DNA of 7,939 nucleotides from JBGSKY01 sp041740995 (GCA_041740995.1 JBGSKY010000042.1:1-7939), one strand, 5' to 3'. Counted from the first letter of the stretch, positions 1-7,283 are shown. Numbers and translations: made by a program. Notes: generated by a model from the letters alone, not told the origin.

Positions 1-1441
1 TACCTGCGGCGAGGTTGCCGAACTGTCGGAAGATGAAAAAAATGATGAACGGCGCGAGGATGGAAACGAAAATTCGCCCGATGCTGTTGCCAGAAAGCAT
101 GACGTAAATAATTACGAACAGCGCGAAGCCTGCGAGACCAGTCATCACGTACATTCCAGCCCATGCGTCGCCTCGCTTGCTCATGCTACCGACCACATCG
201 CTGCTGAATGGTTCTGCGATCGATTGGTTATCAAGCATTCCCAAAACTACGATCGGGAGGAAAAACCAGATACTGGCGAGGGTCACAGCGACGGTGATAA
301 GTCCACCCATATTCACTGCCGACAGTCCCCAACCGGCAAGCCCTCCGGGGATCGCAGCAATCAAGACTGCGATGACGAGCATAAAAATTTCACCCAGTGA
401 ATCCAAGATATTAAAAGCCGGCCATTGGCTGACCTTTCGCATCTTGTTGGCAGTCGCTTCAAGGATCGCAAGTCCGTTAACCAAACAGCCTGCGATAATC
501 GGCGTACCGAGCAATACGACCACGCCAACTGCTCCCAGTACACTAAGTTGTTCGCTTTGCGCGGCGAGGGCGTTTGCGGCGAAACCGGCCGCAATTAGGA
601 CCAGCCCAAACAGGAAGCCCGGAGCGGCGGCGACAATAAACACTGTCGGGTCAGATAGGAAACCAAAAGTTCGATTGAGAAACCCCTGCGTGTCAAAGTC
701 GTAGCTTTCCTCTCGCTTATCAACATTTTCCTTCTCAAGTTCTAGCTCAGCTTTGCGAAGAAATTCATCTGCCTGCGACTTCGGAGGCTGGTCCATTCGT
801 CCCTTGCCTTCTACGGAACGCAAACCAAAATCGGGTTGCTTCGATGGGACAGTTTTCTTTTTAGGTGCTTTTGGAGTCGGCGTTGGGATGGAAAACTCAC
901 TGAAGCAATCAGGACATCGCGTCATATCTCCAATTTGATTGGGGGTCGCATACATCGCCGTTCCGCAGACTTTGCAAGAAAACCGAAACTCCTCAGACGA
1001 AGTATTCAGGTCATTGAAGGCTTCCGACACGTTCGGAGTTCCCAGCGAATCCAAATCCAGATTTACGATCGGCGGTCCTAATTGAGTCAGATCGAATTCA
1101 CCCAGATCAATGTCGTTGAGTGTATTGGACTTTGGTTTGGCTGGCTTGGGCGGCGGTGCCGGTTCGTCCAAGAACTTCAAATCGTCGTCTTGATCAAGCT
1201 CGCTAGGATCAGGTTGCTTTGCGGCGGGCGCTTTTTGCATCGTCGATCCGGCGGAATTTTCAGTCGTTGCGGTAGATTCAAGCCAAAGATCTTCCGGTGG
1301 TGCGGCGAGCGATTGCGGCACAGCAATTTGAGTCCCGCATCGTGGACAACCAACGCGTTTTCCCGCCAGCTTAGGAGGCACCTTGAGCCGTTTCTCGCAT
1401 TGCGGGCAGGATACTCGGAGCAGTTCTAGGGAGTTGTCCAA
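1..1441 (-). CDS. Double zinc-ribbon multi-pass membrane protein, 3' end cut off by window edge
   Basis: At least 480 residues are visible; the C-terminus lies outside the window. Seen: an N-terminal CxxC-16-CxxC zinc ribbon (C12, C15, C32, C35) with the 'VPPKLAGKRVGCPRCG' pattern of MJ0042-type ribbons, then an acidic linker rich in Pro and Lys (about 45-150), then a second ribbon with the same spacing (C156, C159, C176, C179). A charged stretch follows (about 190-260), then about six hydrophobic segments (roughly 266-290, 300-327, 352-374, 378-402, 430-450, 456-472). The start is TTG at 1441: an in-frame TAA lies directly before it, AGG sits 9 bases upstream, and the next in-frame ATG would remove the first ribbon. 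It follows the DUF6807 gene by 6 bases, so the two are probably co-transcribed. Such ribbon plus membrane proteins of unknown role are common in planctomycetes. The function is unknown; metal binding and membrane location are inferred. Confidence 0.88.
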   Translation of the reverse strand, partial: MDNSLELLRVSCPQCEKRLKVPPKLAGKRVGCPRCGTQIAVPQSLAAPPEDLWLESTATTENSAGSTMQKAPAAKQPDPSELDQDDDLKFLDEPAPPPKPAKPKSNTLNDIDLGEFDLTQLGPPIVNLDLDSLGTPNVSEAFNDLNTSSEEFRFSCKVCGTAMYATPNQIGDMTRCPDCFSEFSIPTPTPKAPKKKTVPSKQPDFGLRSVEGKGRMDQPPKSQADEFLRKAELELEKENVDKREESYDFDTQGFLNRTFGFLSDPTVFIVAAAPGFLFGLVLIAAGFAANALAAQSEQLSVLGAVGVVVLLGTPIIAGCLVNGLAILEATANKMRKVSQWPAFNILDSLGEIFMLVIAVLIAAIPGGLAGWGLSAVNMGGLITVAVTLASIWFFLPIVVLGMLDNQSIAEPFSSDVVGSMSKRGDAWAGMYVMTGLAGFALFVIIYVMLSGNSIGRIFVSILAPFIIFFIFRQFGNLAAG

Positions 1442-1447
1442 TTAAGG

Positions 1448-2473
1448 TTACCTATTCGCAAAATCTCGAAAAATCGATTCGATCCTCTCGGAATCGAGCC
1501 GACCGTCGTTCAACAACACCAAGTATCGCAAGTTTACTTGTTCGCCTTGTCTGAGAACGAATCCACCTTCGCGCGTTGTTTCGTCTCCAGGACTTGCCGC
1601 TTCGCTGTCAACAAAATCTCGGATCCCAAACGGATTGTGAGCGAACAAACCGTACGTTCGCACATGCCACCTGCCAGGATAACCAAAACTTTGCGGATGG
1701 ACTAGCATCGTCACCGAAGCAATTGGTGGATCGACGCTATTTGCTTCCTCAGATGACTTCTCATTAGAATCTATCACTGGCCCTTCGTATTGAACCCAGT
1801 CCGCACGTTTACCCCACGCGGCGTCATTGATATTGCCATTGCTGTCGATCAATTCGCCGCCCAATTTCGCATCAACCTTCATCGAACCAGCTACTCGAAC
1901 CGCAAAAGCTCCCTCCTTCGTGTCACCAAACTTCAAATCCATTTCTGTAGCGAGCAATTCGATTTTGGTTTCGATCGCCACCGTCGAGCCGACCATCGAG
2001 AATAAAAACTGCTGTTTCGACATTGCGATCGACTTGCGATCCGGTCCTTGCCAATCCCAATCGCAAGAAAATCCAATTTGATCGTCGTTGTCAATCGTTT
2101 GAAGGTTTGAGCTGATTAGATACCCTTGCTTTGTCCCGGCTTGCTCAGACCAAAAATCGATTTCATTGATTTCGCCATAGCTGAACCAAAAGGATCGGTG
2201 ATGGGGATGATCTTTTTTCTCGAATTCACCACCTTCTGCCATTGGATAATTGCGAACTGTGTTCGACCCCTTGGCCGTCAATAGCGGATAGAGGATCGGC
2301 TTTGTGTTCGAATTGGGAATGTACCGAGTGATAAGCTGGTTACCCAAATAGATTGCCGGAGATTGTGCTACGCTGTTATCAAGTCGCAAACTCGCAACCA
2401 GTGGCGCACTTTCTTGCGCAGGCATTTCGCAGGTCAAACAAATTGAAAAAACGCAAGCGAGGAAAAGCTTCAT
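1448..2473 (-). CDS. Secreted DUF6807 (PmoA-like) family protein
   Basis: A 341-residue protein. The start chosen is the ATG at 2473, because it opens a signal peptide (MKLFLACVFSICLTC..., probable signal peptidase I cut after MPA at about 18-19). An in-frame ATG at 2617 would add 48 residues of non-signal sequence and is unlikely. Family signatures seen: DHPHHR at 88-93 followed by SFWFSYGEINEIDFW, FGDTKEGAFAVRVA at about 182-195, WGKRADWVQYEGP at about 220-232, GYPGRWHVRTYGLFAHNPFG at about 264-283, and RYLVLLNDG near the end. These match the domain once named 'methane oxygenase PmoA' and now treated as DUF6807; it is not a subunit of particulate methane monooxygenase. Members are common in planctomycetes and Bacteroidota, often near sugar-degradation genes, but the reaction is not known to me. 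The His cluster could bind metal or substrate (inference). It is the first gene of a pair with the zinc-ribbon gene. Confidence 0.92.
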   Translation of the reverse strand: MKLFLACVFSICLTCEMPAQESAPLVASLRLDNSVAQSPAIYLGNQLITRYIPNSNTKPILYPLLTAKGSNTVRNYPMAEGGEFEKKDHPHHRSFWFSYGEINEIDFWSEQAGTKQGYLISSNLQTIDNDDQIGFSCDWDWQGPDRKSIAMSKQQFLFSMVGSTVAIETKIELLATEMDLKFGDTKEGAFAVRVAGSMKVDAKLGGELIDSNGNINDAAWGKRADWVQYEGPVIDSNEKSSEEANSVDPPIASVTMLVHPQSFGYPGRWHVRTYGLFAHNPFGIRDFVDSEAASPGDETTREGGFVLRQGEQVNLRYLVLLNDGRLDSERIESIFRDFANR

Positions 2474-2522
2474 TGAATCTTTCGCTATTGATCGTGGAAA
2501 GCAAACAGTACAGGACCACCGT

Positions 2523-2553
2523 ATTCTAATCGATCGAATGATTCTGGGTGAAA
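2523..2553 (-). promoter_or_regulatory. Weak candidate promoter for the DUF6807 gene
   Basis: On the minus strand, TAGAAT (2528-2523) resembles a sigma-70 -10 box, and TTTCAC (2553-2548) could be a poor -35 with a long 19-base spacer. It would start transcription about 45 bases before the ATG at 2473. Support is only sequence resemblance and position, in a gap large enough to hold a promoter. Confidence 0.22.
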
Positions 2554-2621
2554 GTTGCCGATAAGGAATTGCCGGAAAAAGTGACAACGAAGGCCGAACA
2601 AGGTTTGAGACCGCCATTCAG

Positions 2622-2644
2622 TTTCAAAATTGCATTTCAAAATT
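2622..2644. repeat. Tandem 10-base direct repeat with 13-base period in the 214-base gap
   Basis: TTTCAAAATT occurs exactly at 2622-2631 and 2635-2644, separated by GCA. On the minus strand it reads AATTTTGAAA twice. It lies between the sulfotransferase stop (2688) and the DUF6807 start (2473), about 150 bases upstream of that start. It may be a regulatory site or chance in an AT-rich spot. I found no convincing hairpin terminator in this gap. Confidence 0.45.
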
Positions 2645-2687
2645 TCGATCATCTCGGTGGTCATCAGCCGTCACTGGCGTAGCAGTT

Positions 2688-3488
2688 CTAGGCGGCGAGC
2701 CCTGCCTCACGAAGTCTAGCTTGAAACAGGTCAGTACCGAACTTGTAGAGCTCCAAGTCGAGTTGCAAGCTCGCGGTCAGCAGTTCCAGCGTCTCGGCAT
2801 CAATCGATGTTCTAGCAATGGGATTGGACGACAAGTTTTGCGGCTCGACTGCCGTCAATTCGTTCGCGGTTAAAGTCTTTCGTAGCAGCTCGACTGATTC
2901 GTCAAAGCGCTCGGTTATGCCGACAAACTCTATTTCAGCCAAACGGTTTTTCGCCCGGTTCAGCAAGCTTTGACTGGGTTCGGTTGGAAGAGTTGATTCT
3001 AAGATTTGCTCCAGTCGCAATCCTTCCAAATCATCCTCTGTCAATCGACTCGCAATTTGAACAGGATCCAAGTCCATACCGATCGATCGAGTTTGAAAGT
3101 CAACAATCATTGGTCGCGTCGCGTCGTCAAGCAAGAAGGCTCGTAGGCTCCCCAGCTCAAGCGACTTGGCGTAAAGATAATGACCAGGCTCGCGAATGAT
3201 ATGTTCGTAATGCGATATTGAGCGCTGAATCGGATCGCGGAGAAACGTCAGCATCATCGGCTGGATCAGAAGGTGGTCGACAAAGTAGTAATAAAAGTGT
3301 CCGCGATACAAACGATACGCGGATAGATTCACCGAAGTGAGCTTCAGAAAGTCCCGCCACAATTGTGCCGGACAAATTTCTTCAGCTTGAAACGGTTGAT
3401 CAAGAATTCGCGTAAAAGTCGTACCCGCAGTTTTTGGGATGTGCAGAAAATACAGCGGCCGTTCGCCAGTTGTCGGTGATACATTCAT
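2688..3488 (-). CDS. PAPS-dependent sulfotransferase (Sulfotransfer_2-like)
   Basis: A 266-residue soluble protein that should transfer sulfate from PAPS to a hydroxyl or amine of an acceptor, probably a glycan. Seen: the 5'-phosphosulfate loop FLHIPKTAGTTF at 14-25, the GHFYYYFVDH segment at 63-72, and the 3'-phosphate motif FLRDPIQRSISHYEHI at about 82-97 (R84, D85, P86, S90). There is also a C-terminal FVGITERFDESVELL stretch (about 198-212) typical of the heparan 2-O-sulfotransferase-like group. No signal peptide or membrane anchor is visible, so it is predicted cytoplasmic. The start is ATG at 3488, 7 bases after the symporter stop. An upstream ATG at 3557 would overlap the symporter gene by 62 bases and add residues before the conserved core. 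No clear Shine-Dalgarno site is present, so translation may depend on coupling to the symporter. The acceptor cannot be read from the sequence. Confidence 0.92.
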   Translation of the reverse strand: MNVSPTTGERPLYFLHIPKTAGTTFTRILDQPFQAEEICPAQLWRDFLKLTSVNLSAYRLYRGHFYYYFVDHLLIQPMMLTFLRDPIQRSISHYEHIIREPGHYLYAKSLELGSLRAFLLDDATRPMIVDFQTRSIGMDLDPVQIASRLTEDDLEGLRLEQILESTLPTEPSQSLLNRAKNRLAEIEFVGITERFDESVELLRKTLTANELTAVEPQNLSSNPIARTSIDAETLELLTASLQLDLELYKFGTDLFQARLREAGLAA

Positions 3489-3495
3489 CAAATTG

Positions 3496-5460
3496 CTATT
3501 CTGGATCGAGTTGACCTGTTTGATCGCGTATAGAGCTTTGCGTTGCCAGCGATACAACGATCAGCGTCACAAATGCAAGTGGAATGGTGACGATACCTGG
3601 TTGCGAAAACGGGGCAATCGCGAGGCTTGGATCAATCCCATAGACTTCTTTATACGTGTCGGAACTCAGCAAGATCCAGGCAAGCGAGCTGATCATTCCA
3701 ACAAGCACGCTGGCAACAATGCCATGGCGAGTCGTCTTCGGCCAAAACAGCAGCATCGTTAACGCTGGAAGATTCGCACTGGCCGCAACGCTGAATGCCC
3801 AGCCGACTAGGTAACTGACATTCATCTTTTGGAACAGTATGCCAAGCACGATTGCGACGATGCCGACCGCGACAGCCGCAATTTTCGCGATGAAAACCTG
3901 TTGTTCATCCGAGATATCCAGTCGGCAAAAACCTTTTAAAAGATCGTGAGCAATCGCTCCACTGGATGCAAGAATCAATCCGCTAACGGTCCCAAGAACC
4001 GTTGTAAAGGCGATGGCCGAAACGATCGCAAAGAGCAGCGGACTGATACTCCGCGCTAACAATGGAGCGGCCATGTTGTCCGACTGCGGATCGAGTGCTC
4101 CGCTCGTCATTGCACCCAAACCTAAATAGAGAGTCAGGATATAAAAGAAGCCGATGCTTGCGATGCCAACAATTGTACTCTTGCGGGCTGCTGAAGCGTC
4201 TTTGACGGTGTAATATCGAATTAAGATATGTGGCAACGAGGCAGTCCCGCAAAATAGTGCCAACATCAACGAGACAAAATTCACACGGTCGCGCACAAGC
4301 TTCTCGGGTGCTACGTTGGAGCCTCCGCGGATGCCCGCGAACTTTGGATGTTCGCCCGGTCGCAAGACGCGACTGCCAGGAGTCGGTCGTTGGGTGTAAA
4401 CGGTTGTTAGCGTTCCATCGGCATGTCGCACCGACGTTTCACGCCAGAGCATTATTTGGCTATCGTGCAGCACCTTAAAGTACTCAATTGGGCCAAGCGG
4501 GCCGGTCGAAGTTTTTCCCTCAGGCAATCGCGTTACGTAGCCGATCGGATGCAAGACACGCTGGCCGCTTGCGGTGCCTTTCGGCAAGCCACCGATCAAG
4601 ATCTGGCCGTTTCGGTTAGTTACGCATTGAGCCTCTCGCAAATAGGTATCGTATTCACGGGTCGTAATTGAATAGACAGTAAAGCCACCATCATCATCGG
4701 CCAGTCGAACTAGCTGATGATCTTCCCAACCATCGTCGGCGGGCAGCCTATCGCGACCATCAATCTGAGCGGCGTCTAATTCGTTTTCACCAAGTGGACC
4801 AATCGTTTGAAAAAGATGGCCGTCGTTGCCTCCATCGGCCGTTTGCAGGCCTCGATTGAGTACGACAATCGTCATCAACAAACTAAACGCGACCAACAGC
4901 GAGCCTTTGAGAAACTGCACCCAAGTTGTTGAAACCATTCCGGCAGTGATCACGATGACCAACACCACGGCTCCAACCAAAACGACTCCAACCCAGTGAG
5001 GAAATCCCATGAGCGGTTGGATCAACGTACCAGCGCCAACCATCTGGGGAATCAGATAAAAGACACTGACTGCGAGCGTGCTGATGCCAGCGGTAAGCTT
5101 GATTGCTGGTGAGTCGAATTTCGCATCCAACGCGTCGGCAAAGGTAAATTTCCCCAAACGCTTCATCGGTTCAGCAACGACAAAAAGAGCGACAATCCAA
5201 CCAGCTAGATAACCAATTGAATACAAAAATCCATCGTAGCCGTAAGACGCGATCATCCCGCAGATCCCAAGGAATGATGCTGCCGATAAGTAATCGCCGG
5301 CAAAGGCGATACCGTTGATTGCCCAAGGTATTTGCCCGTGCGCCGCAAAAAACCCGGCCGATGATTTAGCACCTTTGCCGAGATAGAAGCTGAGGCCTAC
5401 CGTGGCGGCGACAAACGTTGCGAAAATAGCGACCGTCACGGCTGAAAAATCATAGATCAT
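3496..5460 (-). CDS. Sodium:solute symporter, ActP-like, with a large inserted loop
   Basis: A 654-residue inner-membrane symporter of the SSS family (LeuT fold), expected to move a small carboxylate or similar solute with sodium. ActP-type signatures seen: AFAGDYLSAASFLGI at about 52-66, FYLIPQMVGAGTLI at 134-147, GMVSTTWVQFLKG at 174-186, and GTASLPHILIRYYTVKDASAARKST at about 405-429. About 13 hydrophobic segments can be drawn. Positive-inside charges (KGAK after segment 1, KRLGK after segment 3) suggest an outside N-terminus, which puts the segment 6-7 loop outside. That loop (about 203-392) is some 190 residues, where E. coli ActP (549 residues) has roughly 45 from memory. It is hydrophilic and rich in Asp, Gly and Arg. 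The ATG at 5460 overlaps the DUF485 stop by four bases, with AAAGG 9 bases upstream. Substrate is unproven; acetate is the leading guess from family and partner. Confidence 0.94.
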   Translation of the reverse strand: MIYDFSAVTVAIFATFVAATVGLSFYLGKGAKSSAGFFAAHGQIPWAINGIAFAGDYLSAASFLGICGMIASYGYDGFLYSIGYLAGWIVALFVVAEPMKRLGKFTFADALDAKFDSPAIKLTAGISTLAVSVFYLIPQMVGAGTLIQPLMGFPHWVGVVLVGAVVLVIVITAGMVSTTWVQFLKGSLLVAFSLLMTIVVLNRGLQTADGGNDGHLFQTIGPLGENELDAAQIDGRDRLPADDGWEDHQLVRLADDDGGFTVYSITTREYDTYLREAQCVTNRNGQILIGGLPKGTASGQRVLHPIGYVTRLPEGKTSTGPLGPIEYFKVLHDSQIMLWRETSVRHADGTLTTVYTQRPTPGSRVLRPGEHPKFAGIRGGSNVAPEKLVRDRVNFVSLMLALFCGTASLPHILIRYYTVKDASAARKSTIVGIASIGFFYILTLYLGLGAMTSGALDPQSDNMAAPLLARSISPLLFAIVSAIAFTTVLGTVSGLILASSGAIAHDLLKGFCRLDISDEQQVFIAKIAAVAVGIVAIVLGILFQKMNVSYLVGWAFSVAASANLPALTMLLFWPKTTRHGIVASVLVGMISSLAWILLSSDTYKEVYGIDPSLAIAPFSQPGIVTIPLAFVTLIVVSLATQSSIRDQTGQLDPE

Positions 5461-5741
5461 TCTAAGTCGCCTTTCGTCTGAACCGATGGATCAAGCAGTT
5501 CAGCGTCGCCCAAGAGGTCTTCGCGACGGCAAAATAGTCCGTAAACAATGGCAAAGACGAGCGCAAACAAAATCAACGCAAATCCATACACGATCGCGAG
5601 ATTGAGCCCTTCTATTGGCTGCCACTCCATCGCTGCCGGGGCAAAACCGCAGAGCACGACGAAGCCGAGGTAAATGCAACTGTAGATGGAAAATAATCGT
5701 AATCCTAAACGTCGGTTGAAACCGAGTGAATCAGTGCTCAT
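5457..5741 (-). CDS. DUF485 family small membrane protein (YjcH-like)
   Basis: A 94-residue protein with two hydrophobic segments (about 12-34 and 46-70), an APAAMEW turn between them, and a charged tail. DUF485 proteins such as E. coli YjcH are encoded directly before acetate-type SSS symporters and are presumed accessory subunits; the same order here supports the call. The start is ATG at 5741, with AAGG 8 bases upstream; an in-frame ATG at 5840 would add 33 residues that do not look like the family. The stop overlaps the symporter start as ATGA, so translational coupling is likely. The tail after residue 72 (ending GDLE) is acidic and longer than I would expect, with no recognised motif. 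Confidence 0.91.
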   Translation of the reverse strand: MSTDSLGFNRRLGLRLFSIYSCIYLGFVVLCGFAPAAMEWQPIEGLNLAIVYGFALILFALVFAIVYGLFCRREDLLGDAELLDPSVQTKGDLE

Positions 5742-5780
5742 GCAGGTAGCCTTGCCGCCGAATGATTGCGAGGAGAGGTT

Positions 5781-5801
5781 CTTACAATTTCGTAAGTTAT
5801 A
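5781..5801 (-). promoter_or_regulatory. Inverted repeat next to a candidate -10 box of the symporter operon
   Basis: CTTAC (5781-5785) and GTAAG (5792-5796) form a 5-base inverted repeat around AATTTC. On the minus strand TATAAC (5801-5796) resembles a -10 box just upstream of it, so the repeat would cover the expected transcription start, 40-50 bases before the DUF485 ATG. No good -35 box is visible at the usual spacing. It could be an operator or a small 5' hairpin; the arms are short enough for chance. Confidence 0.28.
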
Positions 5802-5868
5802 CAGCAATTCGAGACTGGCGATTGATCGTGCACGAAGCAAATTTTGGAAGTTTGCAAGTGGTGCGAGC

Positions 5869-5899
5869 CCGACACCGCGAACCCACTGCGCGGTATACT
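5869..5899 (+). promoter_or_regulatory. Candidate promoter for the CE15 esterase gene
   Basis: TATACT at 5894-5899 is a good -10 match. CCGACA at 5869-5874 matches four of six -35 consensus positions, but with a long 19-base spacer. Transcription would begin near 5906, giving a leader of about 58 bases before the ATG at 5964. No obvious Shine-Dalgarno site precedes that ATG. This is a resemblance only. Confidence 0.3.
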
Positions 5900-5963
5900 G
5901 GCCGGTTACGTTTTACAGAATTCGCCGAGCGAACTTGGCTTGAAACTTAGACTGAAACTAAAC

Positions 5964-7265
5964 ATGCGAAAAATGAACGATCCGATTTGGCTGTCCAAGC
6001 TAAGCATTTTTGCAATCTTCATGAGCAGCTCTGCAATGTTACATGACGTTTCGGGACAGGTCCCCGAAGCGAACTACGACGAGTCCAAAGTTGTCGTCGA
6101 AAATCTGCCGCCTTTGATGTTGTCCAAGGACAAACAAGTAGTCACCGATGCTGCACAGTGGGACGAGCACCGCGCATATCTCGTTGATCAGCTCGCGGAT
6201 TTCGTCTATGGTCATGCGCCAGCTGAACAAGTCGAAGTAGATTGCTCCATAGTTAGCGAAGGCACCTTGGCTGAATCGTCGGTCCGCTTTCGTCAGCTTG
6301 ATGTGAAGCTCAGTCGCGGCAACAAATCGTGCACACTTCAAGTCGCGATGTTTTTACCCGACGCAGGAATGCCCATTCGCGGGACTTTTCTGCTGCCAAA
6401 TTTTACTGGCAACCATGGAATTACGCCGGATTCGCAAATTCGCGTTTCTCCGATTTGGCAATCGATTCAAGATGCGAAACCGAACAAAAATGTAACCGCT
6501 AGCGACCAGACGCGCGGCGATCAAGCGCGGCGTTGTCCGATCGAGATGATTACGCAACGCGGTTATGTTTTGGCGACTGTTTTTTATGGCGACATCGATC
6601 CGGATTTCGATGATGGTTTTGAAAATGGCGTCCACGCATTGTTTCCAGATTATCGGTTGGACGCCGACCATCCGAGCCGTTGGGGTTCAATTGCTGCGTG
6701 GGCTTGGGGCTTGTCGCGATGCACCGACGCTCTGCTGACTCAGCCAGAAATCGCAGAAAGTCATTTAGCGGTCATAGGTCACTCGAGACTGGGGAAAACT
6801 GCACTTTGGGCCGGCGCGACTGACCCACGATTTAGCATCGAAATTTCAAATGATTCTGGATGCGGCGGTGCAGCCCTTTCACGTCGCAACTTTGGCGAAA
6901 GTATTTGGCGAATCAATACCGTTTTTCCTCACTGGTTTTGTGATCGCTTCAAGCAGTTTAATGAAGACCCCTCACAGCTCCCGGTCGACCAACACTTTTT
7001 GATTGCGTCAATCGCGCCTCGCAAAGTTTACATCGCCAGCGCCACCGAGGACCTTTGGGCTGACCCAATGGGCGAATACACTAGCGGCTTTTTGGCTAAT
7101 TCAGCCTATGAGCTACTCGGACAGAAAGGACTGCCCACGCAATCGCCACCTTCGCCAGGAATATCGGTCGGCGACAACATTGGTTACCACCTAAGAGTTG
7201 GTAAGCATGACTTGCTTGTCGAAGATTGGGAGCACTACTTAAATTTCGCCGACCGGCATTGGTAG
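5964..7265 (+). CDS. Secreted CE15 glucuronoyl-esterase-like hydrolase
   Basis: A 433-residue alpha/beta hydrolase of carbohydrate esterase family 15. Characterised members cleave the ester between 4-O-methyl-glucuronic acid on xylan and lignin alcohols. Seen: a signal peptide (basic MRK, hydrophobic core about 13-26, probable cut near 31), CPIEMITQRGYVLATVFYGDIDPD at 191-214, GSIAAWAWGLSR at 241-252, nucleophile motif GHSRLGK with Ser274, NDSGCGGAALSRR at 296-308, HWFC at 323-326, DLWADP at 363-368, and GYHLRVGKHDLL at 407-418. The triad is Ser274, an acid at Asp297 (position of the fungal Glu) or Asp363, and His409 or His415. Many family members have GCSR where this has GHSR. No carbohydrate-binding module is present. 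ATG 5964 is chosen over 5844, which would bury the signal peptide; 5973 is also possible. The true substrate, perhaps a marine uronic-acid polymer, is unknown. Confidence 0.93.
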   Translation: MRKMNDPIWLSKLSIFAIFMSSSAMLHDVSGQVPEANYDESKVVVENLPPLMLSKDKQVVTDAAQWDEHRAYLVDQLADFVYGHAPAEQVEVDCSIVSEGTLAESSVRFRQLDVKLSRGNKSCTLQVAMFLPDAGMPIRGTFLLPNFTGNHGITPDSQIRVSPIWQSIQDAKPNKNVTASDQTRGDQARRCPIEMITQRGYVLATVFYGDIDPDFDDGFENGVHALFPDYRLDADHPSRWGSIAAWAWGLSRCTDALLTQPEIAESHLAVIGHSRLGKTALWAGATDPRFSIEISNDSGCGGAALSRRNFGESIWRINTVFPHWFCDRFKQFNEDPSQLPVDQHFLIASIAPRKVYIASATEDLWADPMGEYTSGFLANSAYELLGQKGLPTQSPPSPGISVGDNIGYHLRVGKHDLLVEDWEHYLNFADRHW

Positions 7266-7283
7266 CAGCACAACGCAGCGACA

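Noticed and set aside
177..704. Plus-strand open frame of 175 residues
   Set aside because: It lies inside the zinc-ribbon membrane protein gene on the opposite strand, which has clear motifs; the plus-strand product is low-complexity Ser/Thr/Pro/Ala with no recognisable domain.
2530..2537. Palindrome TCGATCGA upstream of DUF6807
   Set aside because: Symmetry does not extend beyond 8 bases, and CGATCG-type words are frequent across the window, so it is not evidence of an operator.
2474..2617. N-terminal extension of the DUF6807 protein to the ATG at 2617
   Set aside because: It would place 48 residues before a clear signal peptide; the ATG at 2473 gives the normal export signal.
3489..3557. 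Longer start for the sulfotransferase
   Set aside because: It would overlap the symporter gene by 62 bases and adds residues outside the conserved core; ATG 3488 fits the operon spacing.
5844..5963. Longer start for the CE15 esterase
   Set aside because: The added 40 residues do not resemble a signal peptide and would bury the real one beginning at 5964; it would also run through the best promoter candidate.
7266..7283. Terminator between convergent genes
   Set aside because: The 18 bases contain no inverted repeat able to form a stable hairpin and no T-run.
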